DNA of 64,000 nt from Paralithodes platypus (GCA_032716605.1 CM064517.1:21113276-21177275); one strand, 5' to 3'; counted from the first letter of the stretch, positions 42,354 through 54,498 are shown. The notes: a model not told the origin generated them from the letters alone. Translations and numbers: made by a program.

Positions 42354-42912
42354 GAGCAGTTGGCCGTGATATATAAAAGTCATGTGCGTTCTCAGATGGA
42401 TTACTGTTCACCTCTGTGGGGTGGAAGTGGAGTGGTTGCATTGAGGCAGTTGGACAAAATTCAAAATAAAGCTATTAGATTAATCAATAACCCTGCAATC
42501 ACACAGGACCTTCCTACATTATCCATACGAAGAAACGTTGCATCCCTTGCATTATTCTACAGATATTTTCACATCAATTGTTCCGAGGAACTTGCTTCAA
42601 TTGTGCCGCCTCTCCACATCTTTCCCCGTAGAACTAGGGCAGCTGAGAGCGCCCATGAATTTACACTTTCTCCTCCACAATGCAGAACTTCTGCTTATCA
42701 GAATTCATTTATCCCCAGAGCTACTACTCTTTGGAATTCACTTCCCTCGAATTGCTTTCCACAAACTTACAATCTACAAATGTTTAAATCCAGTTGTTAC
42801 AAACATTTTATGAATGGAGGATGCCTTTAGGCACATGGACCTTTTTGTTTTATCTGTGTTTTTCCTTCCTCCGTTCATTGTCTCTTAAAAAAAAAAAAAA
42901 AAAAAAAAAAAA
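42354..42912 (+). mobile_element. LINE family X, 5'-truncated, with poly(A), in DIRS-C gag
   Basis: Starts at EQLAVIYKSHVRSQM and runs to a 3' UTR and an A run at 42887-42911. About 98% identical by eye to 27508-28019. Poly(A) directly abuts gag sequence. Confidence 0.9.
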
Positions 42913-43257
42913 TTATTTTTAGATTGGACAAAAACTGATGGGTTGAATGATGTTAAACTTTTACAAGGTATGACCTCAGAGTTAAAAACAGTTCCCTTTA
43001 GAGATGATTCAGGTACCTCAGTAGTTCATATTGATGGCGGGGAGTCAGGGCCGTGGGTTGCATGGGGACAGGAAATCCAGTTGTTTGCCAGCACTATTTC
43101 TAGCAAGAGCAGTCATCAGCTCCCGCAAGAGGATCATCATTGGTTCTCCATGCCGGTTGGCAAAGCGGACGGGATACCAAAATATATTTTTGGGGGCCCC
43201 TAAATTATCGATATGCCAGTTAGCAGAGCCATTTTGTTCTCCCACTCAGGTACAGAT
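42913..43257 (+). pseudogene. DIRS-C gag, part before DIRS-D
   Basis: Open stretch DWTKTDGLNDVKLLQG to about 43203, then a stop; ESGPWVAWG vaguely resembles LGYGPWSEWV of DIRS-A gag. It ends at the DIRS-D insertion point (GGTACAGAT/AGATAAGG). Confidence 0.5.
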
Positions 43258-43590
43258 TACGGTTTTGACAACCCGTAGGGAAGGAAGGAAAAACTAATAT
43301 TTATTGGTGGCTCCTGAAGTCAATGACGTAAGAGCCTATGATAATATGGCCTCGTTCCGGGCTCCTCAGAGCCCGGGTTAACCTCGATTACGGCGGTCGA
43401 GAACCAAGATCATCTTAGGGGGTACCCCTTAATCATTCCTAAGGTACGTCATTGAGACGGAGCCACTGAAAAGTAGGAAATAAAAAAGAAAAGAATTAAC
43501 ACAGTTTGAACACCGCGCCTCAGCGCATTCCGATCTTCCTCTGCTTCCCATGAGCCTGACTCATACCTCCTCCTGCCCAAGAGTGACCTC
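43258..43590 (-). repeat. DIRS-D right inverted terminal repeat and extension
   Basis: Extension 43258-43298 (TACGGTTTTGACAACCCG on plus), then the inverted repeat to about 43590, where homology with 53341-53631 ends. Confidence 0.9.
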
Positions 43591-43605
43591 TAAAGTATAT
43601 CAAGT

Positions 43606-44399
43606 TGGGCATGCGGATTGGGACTAGCAAGATAGACAAGGTAGGATACAGCATGTATGAAGCTATGGAAGAAGTGAATGCAGAAAAGGATATAGGAGTA
43701 GTGATAGACAATAAGTTAAATTTCTCAGAACATTTAGCGGAAAAGATAAACAAAGCCAATAGAATTGTAGGGCTGATAAGGAGGACATTTGTGTCACTTG
43801 ACGAAGAAATATTCAGGAATCTCTATACAGCGCTGGTTAGGCCACACCTGGAATATGCGAACCAGGTGTGGGCTCCTTATATGGTAAACGATATAGAAGC
43901 AGTGAAGAAAGTGCAGAAGAGAGCTAGCAAGCTAGTACCAACGTTGAAGAACACGGGCTATGAGCAGAGGTTGAGGACACTGGGACTTCCGACACTGGCA
44001 TATAGGAGAAAGAGAGGGGATATGATAGAGACTTTTAAGATAGTGTCAGGAAAGTATGGTGAGGATGTGTGTGAAGGTATCTTCTTGATGCGGGAGGGAA
44101 CAAGAACGAGAGGACACTCTTAAGAAAATTTACAAAGAAAGTCTGAAAAGGCAAAGAACTCATTTTGTGATAGAGTGGTTAATGAGTGGAACGCGCTGCC
44201 CCAGTATGTAGTCGATTCCGAATCAATAAGGAAGTTTGAAACTAATCTTGATGAAGCATGGGGAAGACAAGATTTGAAGTTTGATTATAAAGCAAAAATA
44301 CAGAATAGTAAAAATGTTGCATCTGCTGCCGCCGCCGCCAACACATTGAACGACCGCAGTACTGCAAGTACTGGCACTGAGCTGGATACACAGGCCTAG
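43606..44399 (+). pseudogene. LINE RT C-terminal fragment, one stop
   Basis: Reads EKDIGVVIDNKLNFSEHLAE, LVRPHLEYANQVWAP, VKKVQKRASKLVP, LPTLAYRRKRGDMIETFK; a stop at 44121 follows TRTRGHS, then VVNEWNALPQYVV and an Ala run to a stop at 44397. The blocks are those of the CR1/Jockey C-terminus; the copy differs from LINE-1, LINE-2, X and Y. Confidence 0.8.
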
Positions 44400-44432
44400 T
44401 TTGCCTTTTTCCAGAGGATCTACTGTAAGAAA
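43606..44432 (+). mobile_element. Jockey/CR1-like LINE fragment in DIRS-D
   Basis: Inserted between sequences corresponding to 37444-37459 of DIRS-A in reverse complement (CTCTAAAG-TATATC on the left, TGTGAATGGGAAGGGG on the right). 5'-truncated after the RT active site. No poly(A) and no certain target duplication. Confidence 0.8.
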
Positions 44433-44473
44433 CTGTAATGTGAATGGGAAGGGGATGGTGGGAGGGCAATTGT

Positions 44474-44590
44474 CGTCATTGACTTCAGGAGCCACCAATA
44501 AATATTAGTTTTTCCTTCCTTCCCTCCCTACGGGATGTCAAAACCGTACTTTATTGGTGGCTCCTTACGTCAATGACGTAAGAGCCTAGA
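44474..44590 (-). repeat. DIRS-D internal complementary region
   Basis: On plus: right-end copy (CATTGACTTCAGGAGCC to AAAACCGTA at 44548) directly joined to a left-end copy (CTTTATTGGTGGCTCCTTACG from 44549). The same arrangement as DIRS-A 37299-37408 and DIRS-B 19441-19549. Confidence 0.9.
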
Positions 44591-44737
44591 ATATCACGAC
44601 CGGTGGAGGGACCTTCATATGCTCATCAAGCTAAAAACAAGAATCTATTAGGAAGACCAAAAAACGAAAACTGTGACATGTGTTTAAATATAAGAGTATA
44701 GCAGTAAGAAAAAGATGTATAAGGCGGGGACCATTAA

Positions 44738-45216
44738 CCCTTCCAGCCCGGCTGTCCTTTTATAAGGACACCGCGGCAGATGGGCCGGTACCCGGGTGTC
44801 CTTATAACAGGCTGTAAGCTTGAAAGCCTATTAAGCTTGGTCTGAACGCCGTGCGTCCGACGCATGTAAACAAAGCCGGTCATTGCGTCACCGCACCTCC
44901 GAAAACAAGAAGGAGACTTCGGATCAATGTTATTGTTGTATGATATGACGAAATTAGTGTCTGAAAAGCTCCGATATTGTCAACATCGCGGCAAAATTTG
45001 CTCCACGGAAATCGTCATCACAACTGAACCAGTTGACTTAGAGAGCTCTACTCAACGCCAGTCTACAGATTGGAAACCGCACTACGTTTAGCGATGTGTG
45101 GGAAATTGCTAGCAGTTAAAATAACAAAGATACGGTAGCCTAGGCCTAGATGTTTTTCGGCCAGATCACCCGGATACGACCTCCGTCCTTTTGTAAGGCA
45201 GCCCGGGTCGGAAGGG
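44738..45216. mobile_element. TTAA MITE 5, 479 bp
   Basis: Flanked by TTAA at 44734-44737 and 45217-45220. TIRs CCCTTCCAGCCCGG and, at right, reverse complement CCCTTCCGACCCGGG. Internal inverted repeat TGTCC-TTTTA-TAAGGACA near 44753-44771. No coding capacity. Confidence 0.85.
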
Positions 45217-45429
45217 TTAAAGACGCCTTATCTCAGAAGAATAGGACTACTGAGATGTGAACACTGGTAATCGTATATCACAAAAATAAAATTAATAATA
45301 AAGTTACACATTGCAATAATGTATAGGTATTGCTATGTAACAGATCTAGTGCAGTAATAGCACTCCTGCTATCCATTGTGTGTCCTGCCAACCTGTCATG
45401 GAACTTATCACGCCCCCTCCTTTTTCCTT

Positions 45430-46380
45430 TAAGGTGGATGGTAGGACACAACTTCTATTACCTTCCAACATTGGTAATAAAAGCATTGAACAAATATATC
45501 CATCTACTTATTGGCCTCAGTGGGCATGTTCCAGCCTCAACGCTATGCTTGGTAATTTGTGTCTTATCCAGATGTACCGATAAGCATATGGCTAGGGAAC
45601 GCCGTGTTAGAGGACCAAAGACCCGTCTGAGTTATATCCTTAACTGAAAAACCAATGGGGAAAACTCCTGGTGGTGGCCCATATGTACATATCATGGGTT
45701 TTATGCAATCAACTGAGGCTCCGCTTCCTTAATTATATCTGCAATAAAGGTTGCTAACACTTTCTTTCCTGACCTTATTGAACCTTCTGGAGATATTCCT
45801 AGGAATAACAGACTTAGAGTAGGTATATAGTGCCTTAACAGGGCATAGAGCATGGAGTATCTTTGCTCTTTTCAATGCAGGAATAAAGAAAGGTGTAAGG
45901 ATATGTTCCTTGTGCTCATTTTTGCGATGAATCTGGTACAGTAACCATATGTACAGAATCATTATTAGGGGCAAAAAACATAGACAGTTAGTGGGCCTTG
46001 CCATGGCTGTCCATTCTGAGACCCTATGGACAGTAGCCAGGGTCATCAGAGACACACACTTTTTTAAGTTTCTTGTCTGTATTTGGTCTCACAGGATAAG
46101 ACCTAGACTATGACAAAGTTATGACCATTGATGAAGCAAATGACGATTTGGGGCTCTGAGCTTAAAGCAAGCCTACATAAAACCATGTTTGTCTTTCTGG
46201 GGCAAAGGTAAACCAGTAAGAGACAAGAAGGGTTGCTTTCTGCCGATACGTGGTTTATAAGCGTGTTAACTGTTAGTTTTTAAAAAAACAATTAAGCAAT
46301 TTAGGTGCTTCAGTAACAAAGCAACCGATGGAGACTGCTGGGTTGACTGTACACTCCAAGTTGTAAATTGTTTACAGTGT
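45430..46380 (-). pseudogene. DIRS-D tyrosine recombinase, active site lost
   Basis: On minus: core-binding remnants, catalytic Arg kept in HRVSEWTAM (near 46020), KALYTYSKSVIPRN, then the HxxR block is HDMY (Arg lost, near 45690), TQTGLWSSN kept, but FLSRYL has become a stretch without the nucleophile Tyr (near 45590). Multiple frameshifts. Catalytically dead by substitution and not only by indel. Confidence 0.75.
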
Positions 46381-48110
46381 GAACTATACTGTCTTAAGTT
46401 GATGCTGTGTATTGATTAGTGAGCGTATACGTGATTTCCTTGTCGTAGGTCGGTAGCCACTTGGATTTGAGAATGTCCACATGGTAAAATTGAGCGAGGT
46501 CTGCAGGTTTCCAATTTCTTTCGAGTGGAAATAGGACAGAGGTTTTTGTACCACTGAGTAAGTTGAGTGTGCAATACCTGAGTAGGCCACATAGGGGCAA
46601 CCCGGCCCATTTGACCCTGGAAAACCCCGAGGTGATGAATGATTCTCACATCAAATTCTATGTCCACCTGTTTCAATTCACTGTGAGGGCATATGGGCCC
46701 CTCGTGTTATGTCATTCCGAGATATGTACAACTGGAGCTTCGTTGATTTTACGAGATGTAAACAGATTGGTTTGGTGTAAAAATTGGGAGAATTAAGTGG
46801 TTGGCTGCTTTTTGTTTGAAAGCCCATTCCGCTGAGGTAATCTTTCCCTTGGACTGAGCATCCGTCCACAGGTTGGAGATCCCTGGTAGATATGTTGCAT
46901 GGATTAATATGGAATGTTTTTGGGCTAGACAGCATGTCTTTTCCCGAGAGATCTTGGGGAAACCTGGCCCGGGTGAGGACCTGTTTCCTCAAGCAAATTA
47001 CAGTGGTCATGTTGTCCATCCGGCATGCCATTGACCTGGAGGTCAATGACATTACATGAACTCTGGGAAAATTAGAGGGACTGTTAACTCTTGGGTATTG
47101 ATGTGACCCTGACTTAATGTTATCCCTTTCCCGTGATTCTGATGGCCTTCCGTTGACTGATAGTCCCATCCTATCAGACTCGAGGTGTCTGTGTCCACCC
47201 ATAGAGTGGGAGGTGGATCTGACCAATGTGTCACTGATCCCTTTACCTGAGGTTTTACCACAAACGACAGAGGGTGTAGAATTCTCTTTGGGATGAAGAG
47301 AGGGGAATTGTGAGGTGTTAGAGGGAAAGGCTTTGTAGCCTGGCCAGATTAGTTCCTTCAACCTTTGGAAGCCTAGGGGCCTTGTAATTTTGAGCCCAGT
47401 TTTGATGGTCTATAGGGAATTCCCAAAGTTTCCTGGTTATAGTCTTGGTATGCAATACTTTGAACAGTTTTATTTGAAGACGTTTGGCATTGGTTGGACT
47501 TTGTTTTATAGTCTGAAGTTGTGTATCCCAGATTAATGCTATTCATTCTGCTGATTGTGTAGGAGTAAAATTTTGATTTTCTAATTTTACTCTGAAAACC
47601 AACTTTGTCCCATGTTGCATGACTATCAAGGTTTGTTCTTGGTAATGGTGTGGGGAAGACCACAGCATCATCCAATCTTGAAGGTAAAGCAGTATTTTTA
47701 CACCATCTTTGAGTAGAGGGAGGAGAGATTGTTTCACTATCTTGGTGACAAATTCTGGGAGCTATGATCAAGCTGAAAGGAGTTCTGGTGAACATCGCCG
47801 CTTTGATTCTGAATGGGATAGCTAGGAACTTTTGGTACCTCTTGCTATTGTGATGTGCCAGTAGGAGTCTTCTATAGCTAGAGTTATTATTCAGACCTTG
47901 GTTGTAGAATTAGGTTTACTTGGGAAATAGTTAACATCCTGAACTTCATATTGTGAATTAATTTGTTGAGGAGGAACCTGTCTATCGTAGGCTTTAGTTG
48001 TAGACTGTCCCTTTTGGGGAGAGCAACATGTGTGATAGAGAAGCTGGCATGCCTTCTGGCACCTAAGTCACAACATTGTCTGTCAACATTTGGTTCATCA
48101 ATGTTTTTTA
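46381..48110 (-). pseudogene. DIRS-D RT/RNase H, broken
   Basis: On minus, in several frames: LSPKRDSLQLKPTIDRFLLN (near 48030), FTRTPFSLIIAP (near 47790), LLYLQDWMM where YLDD is YLQD (near 47690), then RNase H blocks (WVDTDTSSLIGWDYQST near 47220, RMDNMTTVICL near 47010). The RT active-site Asp-to-Gln change and frameshifts show long inactivity. Confidence 0.8.
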
Positions 48111-49995
48111 ACTCTAGAGATAGTTGTCCATTGTTAGACTGAGCTCTGAGGAGGGGTTAGCTTGTTTGCCAGAAAACTGCCCAAACATATCCCTCTGAGT
48201 GCTTAGCAACAGAGCATAAACCTTATTCCAGGTCATTTGGGGAAACAATCTGCATGTGAATCGAGGCGAGAAGAGAGCTGGAGTAGCAATATCTTTAGGT
48301 ATATTCTTGGACAATTGGGTGAGTGGATACTGTCTAGTTCTAGTTGCCTTAAAAATTACAATCTTGATATTCCCAGTGGTCATCCGAGAATTACCACGTG
48401 AAGCTCTTCTGATAAAATGAAGTGCAGACCTGGAGTTTTGTTCAGGGATAGAATCTGCTACTTGCCTCATGGCTTGTGCAAGTTGTTGTTGTGTGATAAA
48501 ATTTTACAGTAACCTATGGGTTCTTTGTCGTAGTTTAAAGTCTTTGTCAGTCCGTGCAGGATAGGTGTATTAATCATGGGGTCAACTAGTTGGTTTACAA
48601 CTATTGTTGGAGATCTGAGATATTTCCAGAGCTCCTGGGGAATAGAGTCTGAGTTGTATATATGCATAGTGGTAAAATTTGTATTACGTCCAGCAATCGG
48701 TCTTGTGCATCTTTGTATGTAGATGCCTAAGCTCGTCCCTTTTAATAATCCACTCATTTGGTATTGGCACCAAGTCTGAATGACCTGTGTCAGCATTAGT
48801 AGGTGCTATCCTGGTAATTGTTTCCAGTATCGAGATTCACCAATTAGTAGAGGGGGAAGCTTCTTGAACATTTCATGAGCAGGTTGTTTAGGCTGGACAG
48901 GTAAATGAGACAGTGGGACTGTGTCTGGTATGGCATATTGTAACATGGGTGGAGCCAGAGACCTACTTTGGAGATCTCGGATAGCTTTATCTAAAGACGT
49001 AAATTTCTGTTCAATTTTGTCTGTCAACTCGTGCATAGATTTAAGAAAATACCTGAAGTTCGCCCACCAAGCCACCAGGCGGGCTCTGAGTAGGGACTAT
49101 ATCAGGAAACTCTTCTTCACTTTGTTCTAATGGAGAACCATGGTACTCATTCTACTCCAACCCTCTTCGGTATGGTTACTGGTTTCCAATTCATACCACC
49201 CTACCATAGTATTGCTTATGACCAAAGGTTCTGGGGTATCCTTAGGAAGTACTTTTTTCGGTATTGCCCCAACCGTACTGTAACCAAAATGTCTGGGGTT
49301 GCCCGAGAAGGGTCTAAACGAACAGGTAAGTCCGTAGGAGGCTGAACAGGTGATTAGTGTATGGGTTTATGTACTTCAGTTTCAATATTCACCTGAATCA
49401 GTTTAGGGTGGTTTAATGTGGGTGGAGCAAGCAACTGGGTTTATTCAGATTGCTGTTCAATAGTATCATCTAACTGTACTAGGGAAAGTGGAGGGGAACT
49501 GATACCCTCAGAACTTGGATCAGTCAAGGAAGTAGATGAGACAGGTAATTTATGTTTTTTGATGTAATAGGATTAGCCGGGTGGCTGACCACATTAGACA
49601 ATGTATGTGGTGTAGAATGCAGGATTTTGGAATCATGACTGCGAGTCGAGTCGGGGAAGTTTGGTACCAGGTCGCCTTTTAGTTTGAGATTTGCTCACTT
49701 TCTTCTGTTTATTTACTGGAAGAATTTGAGTTGGAGGACCTATGTCTTTCCCTGCTAGATCCAGACATTTTCATGTCAGGAGATAGAGAGGAGCTAGGGG
49801 TTCTAGAAAAAGATATTTCTGAAAAAGCTTACATACTTTGCCTCCATAATACCTGGGTACTGTATTTTGTTTAAGGTACCTGAAATGTAAGACTTTTACC
49901 GAACCCCACACAGGTGTTTGCATGTGACCGAGGGCATAAATGTTTTTTTGGGTCATGGTTATTAACAAAAATATGATTAGTGACTTAGTCACTTA
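48111..49995 (-). pseudogene. DIRS-D gag, broken
   Basis: On minus: MKMSGSSRERHRSSNSNSSSK (near 49770), KIEQKFTSLDKAIRDLQSRSL (near 49010, matching KLASMDKAIQDLQCRTL of DIRS-A), LPVQPKQPAHE, RQVADSIPEQNSRS (near 48465), and MTWNKVYALLLS. Stops and frameshifts throughout. Confidence 0.7.
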
Positions 49996-51051
49996 GCCGG
50001 TGAGCCGGAAACGTTTAGTGTTTTGTAAAAATGAACTCGCCTTAAAATATAAGGTGTTGGGCTCCTCCAGTGGTTATTACTTGGCCGAAAGGGATCGTTC
50101 TAATTGTTAAAGAGCATCTTCTCCGGTAATGCAGCAGCTCGCCTGTGAATAATACCAAGGAGTCAATGCTCCATGGTGGAAATAATACCAGAATTATTAG
50201 ATCTGCTTAGATTTGGCAAAATAGGATCTAGTCATGCATCGTTTATTTTAAATAAACTGCAGTTGCCTTTTATGTAAGAAATAGTCTAGTGAAAATTATT
50301 ACTCGGTGTCACTGGGTATAATTGCTTGGTAATTTTTTTAGTCAGGTATAGCCTTTTTAGAAAGGGAAAGAAAACTTGTACTTGTTTCCTGGAAATTAAT
50401 TACAATTATGTAGTTAGTGAGAATCTACTTAGTAGGTGAACCTGAAACTTCTAGAGTTTTGCCCAGTGAACTCGCCTTAAAGATTACGGTTTTGTTAGTC
50501 GAGTGAAGGGAGTAACAGGCGAGATGGTTAGGTCTACCCTGGCCTTGAAATCTGGAATACTGTTCATCTCCCGCTGTGGTATCACTTGGCCGGGAGGGAA
50601 CGTTTTTATGATATCCAGATTCTTCTGCATTACCAGAGCCTGTGGATCATACCAAGGAGTCAATGTTGCATAGAGAGATGTAAATAGTACTTATTAGGCC
50701 TACTTAACTTGGGCAAAATTAGGATCTAGCCTTGTATTGTTTACTTTAAATAAGCTAATTAGATAGAAGTACTTATGTAAGCTCTCGTTTCTATCGTAAG
50801 TCTGATAGTTATGTTAATTACTGGTAGCCAGGCCTGTCTCTAATATGGTATGACATCCTTATTATAATGTGACCAAGCCTAGGGTACCCGGCAATAATTT
50901 CCATTTGATTCCATTATTGGAACCCTGGTTTGTCTTTATTCAAGTGTGACAAAGCTTAGGGTACCTGGTAAAATAATATCTGTTACTCTTACTGTTTCTC
51001 AGACTTGTTCTTGTCATAGTATGACAAGGTTTTGGGTAACACAGCACCCAT

Positions 51052-51413
51052 GTGCTGTGTTACTTCATTACTTCCTCATTACTTCCTAATGAGGAAGTAA
51101 GAAGGAGGTGTGGTGTGGAGGTAGATGTGCTGGAAAGTGTGAAAAGGAACAACTTGAGATGGTTCGGCCATATGGAACGTATGGAAAGCGAGAGAATGAC
51201 TAAGAGGGTGTACGAGAGCGAGGTGGAGGGACAGAGGGGGAGAGGTAGACCGAATATGAGGTGGAAGGATGGAGTGAGGAACTACATGAACGAAGGCGGT
51301 GCTGGTTGGGGGGAGGGGCGTCGACTGACTGGGGACAGAGGTGCATGGGGGCGGTTCGTTCGTGGCCACCCCTTCGGGGATCACGGCGTCAGGCAATAGA
51401 TAGATAGATAGAT
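51052..51413 (+). mobile_element. RTE-type LINE copy 3 with snap-back 5' junction
   Basis: Target-site duplication AGCACCCAT at 51043-51051 and 51414-51422. The last 330 bases match 25141-25465 almost perfectly, ending in the same (GATA)n tail. Its first 35 bases are not LINE sequence: GTGCTGTGTTAC is the reverse complement of the flank 51036-51047, followed by inverted copies of the LINE's own start (CTTCCTCATTA). Confidence 0.9.
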
Positions 51414-51812
51414 AGCACCCATATGGTGGTCTCAATTTTTTCGGTACCCGGGCCTGTTATAGTGAAACTATGAACTATGTCATGGTGCCCGGTATTGTAA
51501 TATGTCTAATATGTTAAGAACATCCTTATTATAGTATGACCAAGCCTAGAGTACCCGGCAATAATCCTAAACAGAGCAAATAACAAGAGAAACCTTACAT
51601 AACAAGGTCACTGTTGTTCCAGCTGATCTGTGTAAACATTCAAGGTTGAGTATGAAAACGCATACTAGTAAACGTATGAAACGCACTTAAACAGGTGCCG
51701 TTTCAAAGGCTTGATATTTGTTTGGGTAAAATGATACCATCCGGGGATATTGGTATTCGGGTTATTGGTACCTTACATGACATGGTCACTGTTGGCCCAG
51801 CTCGTAACAGCC

Positions 51813-52100
51813 GGCTACGACCTATTAGTATTCGGGGCTGTCTAGGTAAGGCCTAGAGTTCCCGGTAAATGTTGTCTTGGAATCTGGGTTTGTCATCGTC
51901 GTGACAGCCCCCAGAGTACCCGGCTATGGCCTATTAGTACTCGGGGCTGTCTAGGTAAGGCCTAGAGTTGCCGGTACATGTTGTCTTGGAATCCGGGTTT
52001 GTCATCGTCGTGACAGCCTCCAGAGTACCCGGCTATGGCCTAGTAGTACCCTGGGCTGTTTTTATATTTTATATGGATTATAATACCCCCCGGGAATATT
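51813..52100 (-). repeat. 108-bp CCGG-containing tandem repeat in DIRS-D leader
   Basis: Units start at about 51813, 51921 and 52031 with CGGCTATGGCCTATTAGTA and contain GTACCCGG and GTTTGTCATCGTCGTGACAG. Two nearly complete units and a third partial one; degenerate continuation to about 52240. Confidence 0.85.
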
Positions 52101-52339
52101 TAGTTTTTTTTTTAAAGTCTCCAGAGTAACCGGCCGTAGCCTATTGGTACCCGGGACTGTTTTTTTTATACTGGATCTGTCTTTTACTGGCAGTATTGGT
52201 ACCCGGGACTAGATAAGGTCTAGGGTACTCGGGGGCTTGAGAATTTTCAACAAGGCCATGGACTTTGCACTCGTAAGGTTAGGCCTACTCGGCCACGAGT
52301 GTTATTTGGCGATCTTTTATGTAACTTGTACATGTTTTT

Positions 52340-52535
52340 TAAATTCTTATATCTTTGTAAGTCAGTGAGATATAAACATGTTTTGTAAATCTTTTATATC
52401 TTTGTAAGTCAGTGAGATATAAATATGTTTTTTTAAATTCCTATATCTTTCAATTTTGTATATCTTTGTAAGTCAGTGAGATATAAAAAAAAAAAAAATA
52501 ATTCTTATATCTTTGTAAGGCAGTGAGATATATTC
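52340..52535 (-). repeat. Four copies of a palindrome-like repeat in DIRS-D leader
   Basis: TATATCTTTGTAAGTCAGTG followed by AGATATA recurs near 52349, 52395, 52456 and 52507. TATATCT and AGATATA at the unit ends are reverse complements, so each unit can fold. Confidence 0.85.
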
Positions 52536-53340
52536 AATCAAGATTTTATTGCAAGTACTTTGGCTACTAATTGTTGTAGGCTTACTTGGTACCCTTTGGA
52601 AAAAATAAATATGAGTGCCTAAAAAGTAGTACAAAATAGGCTACTATAAAAAGGATGAAAATGCCTTTGAACATCACAATATTATGTCATCAGCCATAAA
52701 TATTTGGCGGTTAATATTGAAAATAATGCATATAACTCTTGAAGGCAAATAATGTATGAAAAGGCACTTGATTGAATAATGTAAGGCATTAAGAATTCTA
52801 CCATCACATAGAAAGTTTTGATGGTAGGTACTGAAGGTATTGCCGTTGATATGGTAAGAACCATTTATTTTCTACAATGTGTGATAAATTAATGAGTAAC
52901 TTAGCAGTGATTAGTTATGAAAATAACCCCTGGCCTGGGTACAACTATGGGGAGAACAAGCAAAGAACTAAAATTCTATGGATTTGACACTACTGTAATA
53001 TAGTACTCAACACTTAAGGAAATAAATATCAGTTACATTGTTAATACAGAAAAAAGGGGACACTGCAGCTAGAGAGCCAAGGCTCGTATGATAATAACAT
53101 TTAGTTGGAATGGCGTCCTGAACACACGAACGTCGACCAGCCTGGAAAACTAAGTCCTTGCTTATTCAGGTTTACAAGTGAATACGATTACGAAAAATAC
53201 ATTCCTAAACGCATATACAACTCAATATGCAATTTGACTCACTATGGACTAAAAGCTGATGCGTTTAGGAGGGGCTATGTAAACTGAAATAGGGAGCACG
53301 GAATAGTTGTTGTTTCCAGCTGGCCGGCGGTCGAGAGAGG

Positions 53341-53631
53341 AGGTCGCTCCTGGGCAGGAGGAGGTATGAGTCAGGCTCATGGGAAGCAGATGAAGATCGG
53401 AATGCGCTGAGGCGCAGTGTTCAAACTGTGTTAATTCTTTTCTTTTTTATTTCCTACTTTTCAGTGGCTCCGTCTCAATGACGTACCTTAGGAATAATTA
53501 AGGGGTACCTCGTAAGATGATCTTGGTTCTCGACCGCCATAATCGAGGTTAACCCGGGCTCTGAGGAGCCCGGAACGAGGCCATATTATCATAGGCTCTT
53601 AGGTCATTGACGTAAGGAGCCACCAATAAAT
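53341..53631 (-). repeat. DIRS-D left inverted terminal repeat
   Basis: Reverse complement of 43299-43590 with few mismatches; ends GAGCCACCAATAAAT at 53631 on plus. Confidence 0.9.
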
Positions 53632-54236
53632 AGATAAGGACTTTAAAATGAGGCAAAAAGCCTGGAGGTTGGCGTCCCAATACTTGCTCAGCCGCCAGAT
53701 TGCGGCTTCTATAGCCAGGACGACTGAGTCGGTGATGGACGCTAGCACCCATAAGGCTCTCTCTTACTAGGCGCCTCTTACTCCAGAACTCAATTCAGTC
53801 CCTTGGCGATATCCGCATGGCTCTCTTTGAGGCGGTGAGGGTACGTCAAGGTCTGCGGGTTTACCTGGTGAGGAGGCTCCCTGTAGAGATTGTAGGAGAT
53901 TGATTTTGTCCAATGTATTTACTAAAACTCTTGCCTCCGTAGATGCCTGGCGCACAGTTAGTTAATTTCTTATTAGACTCTCAGAATGCCACTGCTTCCA
54001 AGCCGAAGGGTTAGCCTGCATTTAAGCCTAAATACAATAAGAGTTCCTTTCGTGGGCAGTCCCAGTCAAGTCCGTCACCAAAGACTCACACAACCCCTGG
54101 AAACAGTGGCACATCTAGAGGTCGCGGCCATAACAGGGGCAGAGGGAGGTGGTTCAGGGGTAAACCTAGTAGCAATGATAGCAAATCCTCTCATCCCACT
54201 ACCACTAAATCAGAGTCACAACCCTCCAATTAAAAA
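53632..54236 (+). pseudogene. DIRS-C gag, C-terminal part
   Basis: After DIRS-D: MRQKAWRLASQYLLSRQ, a stop, then LRVYLVRRLPVEIVGD, a stop, and a Gly/Arg/Ser-rich tail (GTSRGRGHNRGRGRWFRG, about 54105-54165) ending near 54232. The RGG-type tail is common in DIRS gags and suggests RNA binding. Confidence 0.7.
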
Positions 54237-54498
54237 TAATGAGACACCACGCAGCTCTCTCACTCTCAGTGCCACGCCAAGGCGATTCAGATCCGAGGGT
54301 AGCTCTGCCGGACAATACCAGTCATGTGACTGGCAGTTTCCGGGATTGTCACCGGGCATGGCCCCGGCGGACATGGGCAAAGACAGTGATCCGGAAAGGC
54401 CTCTCATGGCGGTGGTCCCGGCGACCTCGTTTACGTATCCCCACAGAGTTCAATCATGTTTCATTAGAGGTGGGATCCGTCGTCAGAGAGATGGTCCT
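54237..54498 (+). pseudogene. DIRS-C RT N-terminal part
   Basis: Reads HVTGSFRDCHRAWPRRTWAK, VIRKGLSWRWSRRPRLR and VGSVVREMV, matching the start of DIRS-A RT (RSWAKRVVKKGLTWKW). It is interrupted by the solo LTR after VREMV. Confidence 0.8.

Larger units (their letters stand above)
49996..53340 (-). other. DIRS-D leader
   Basis: Non-coding, with tandem-repeat arrays (51813-52100 and 52340-52535) and scattered TACCCGGCAATAAT motifs (near 50886, 51556). It contains RTE LINE copy 3. No other gene recognised. Confidence 0.6.
43258..53631 (-). mobile_element. DIRS-D: complete-ended DIRS retrotransposon, close relative of DIRS-A
   Basis: On minus: left inverted repeat 53631-53341, repeat-rich leader, gag, RT/RNase H, recombinase, internal complementary region 44590-44474, right inverted repeat 43590-43299 and a 41-base extension to 43258. 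Insertions: LINE at 43606-44432, TTAA MITE 5, RTE LINE copy 3. Proteins align with DIRS-A throughout but every frame is broken. It sits in DIRS-C gag. Confidence 0.9.
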
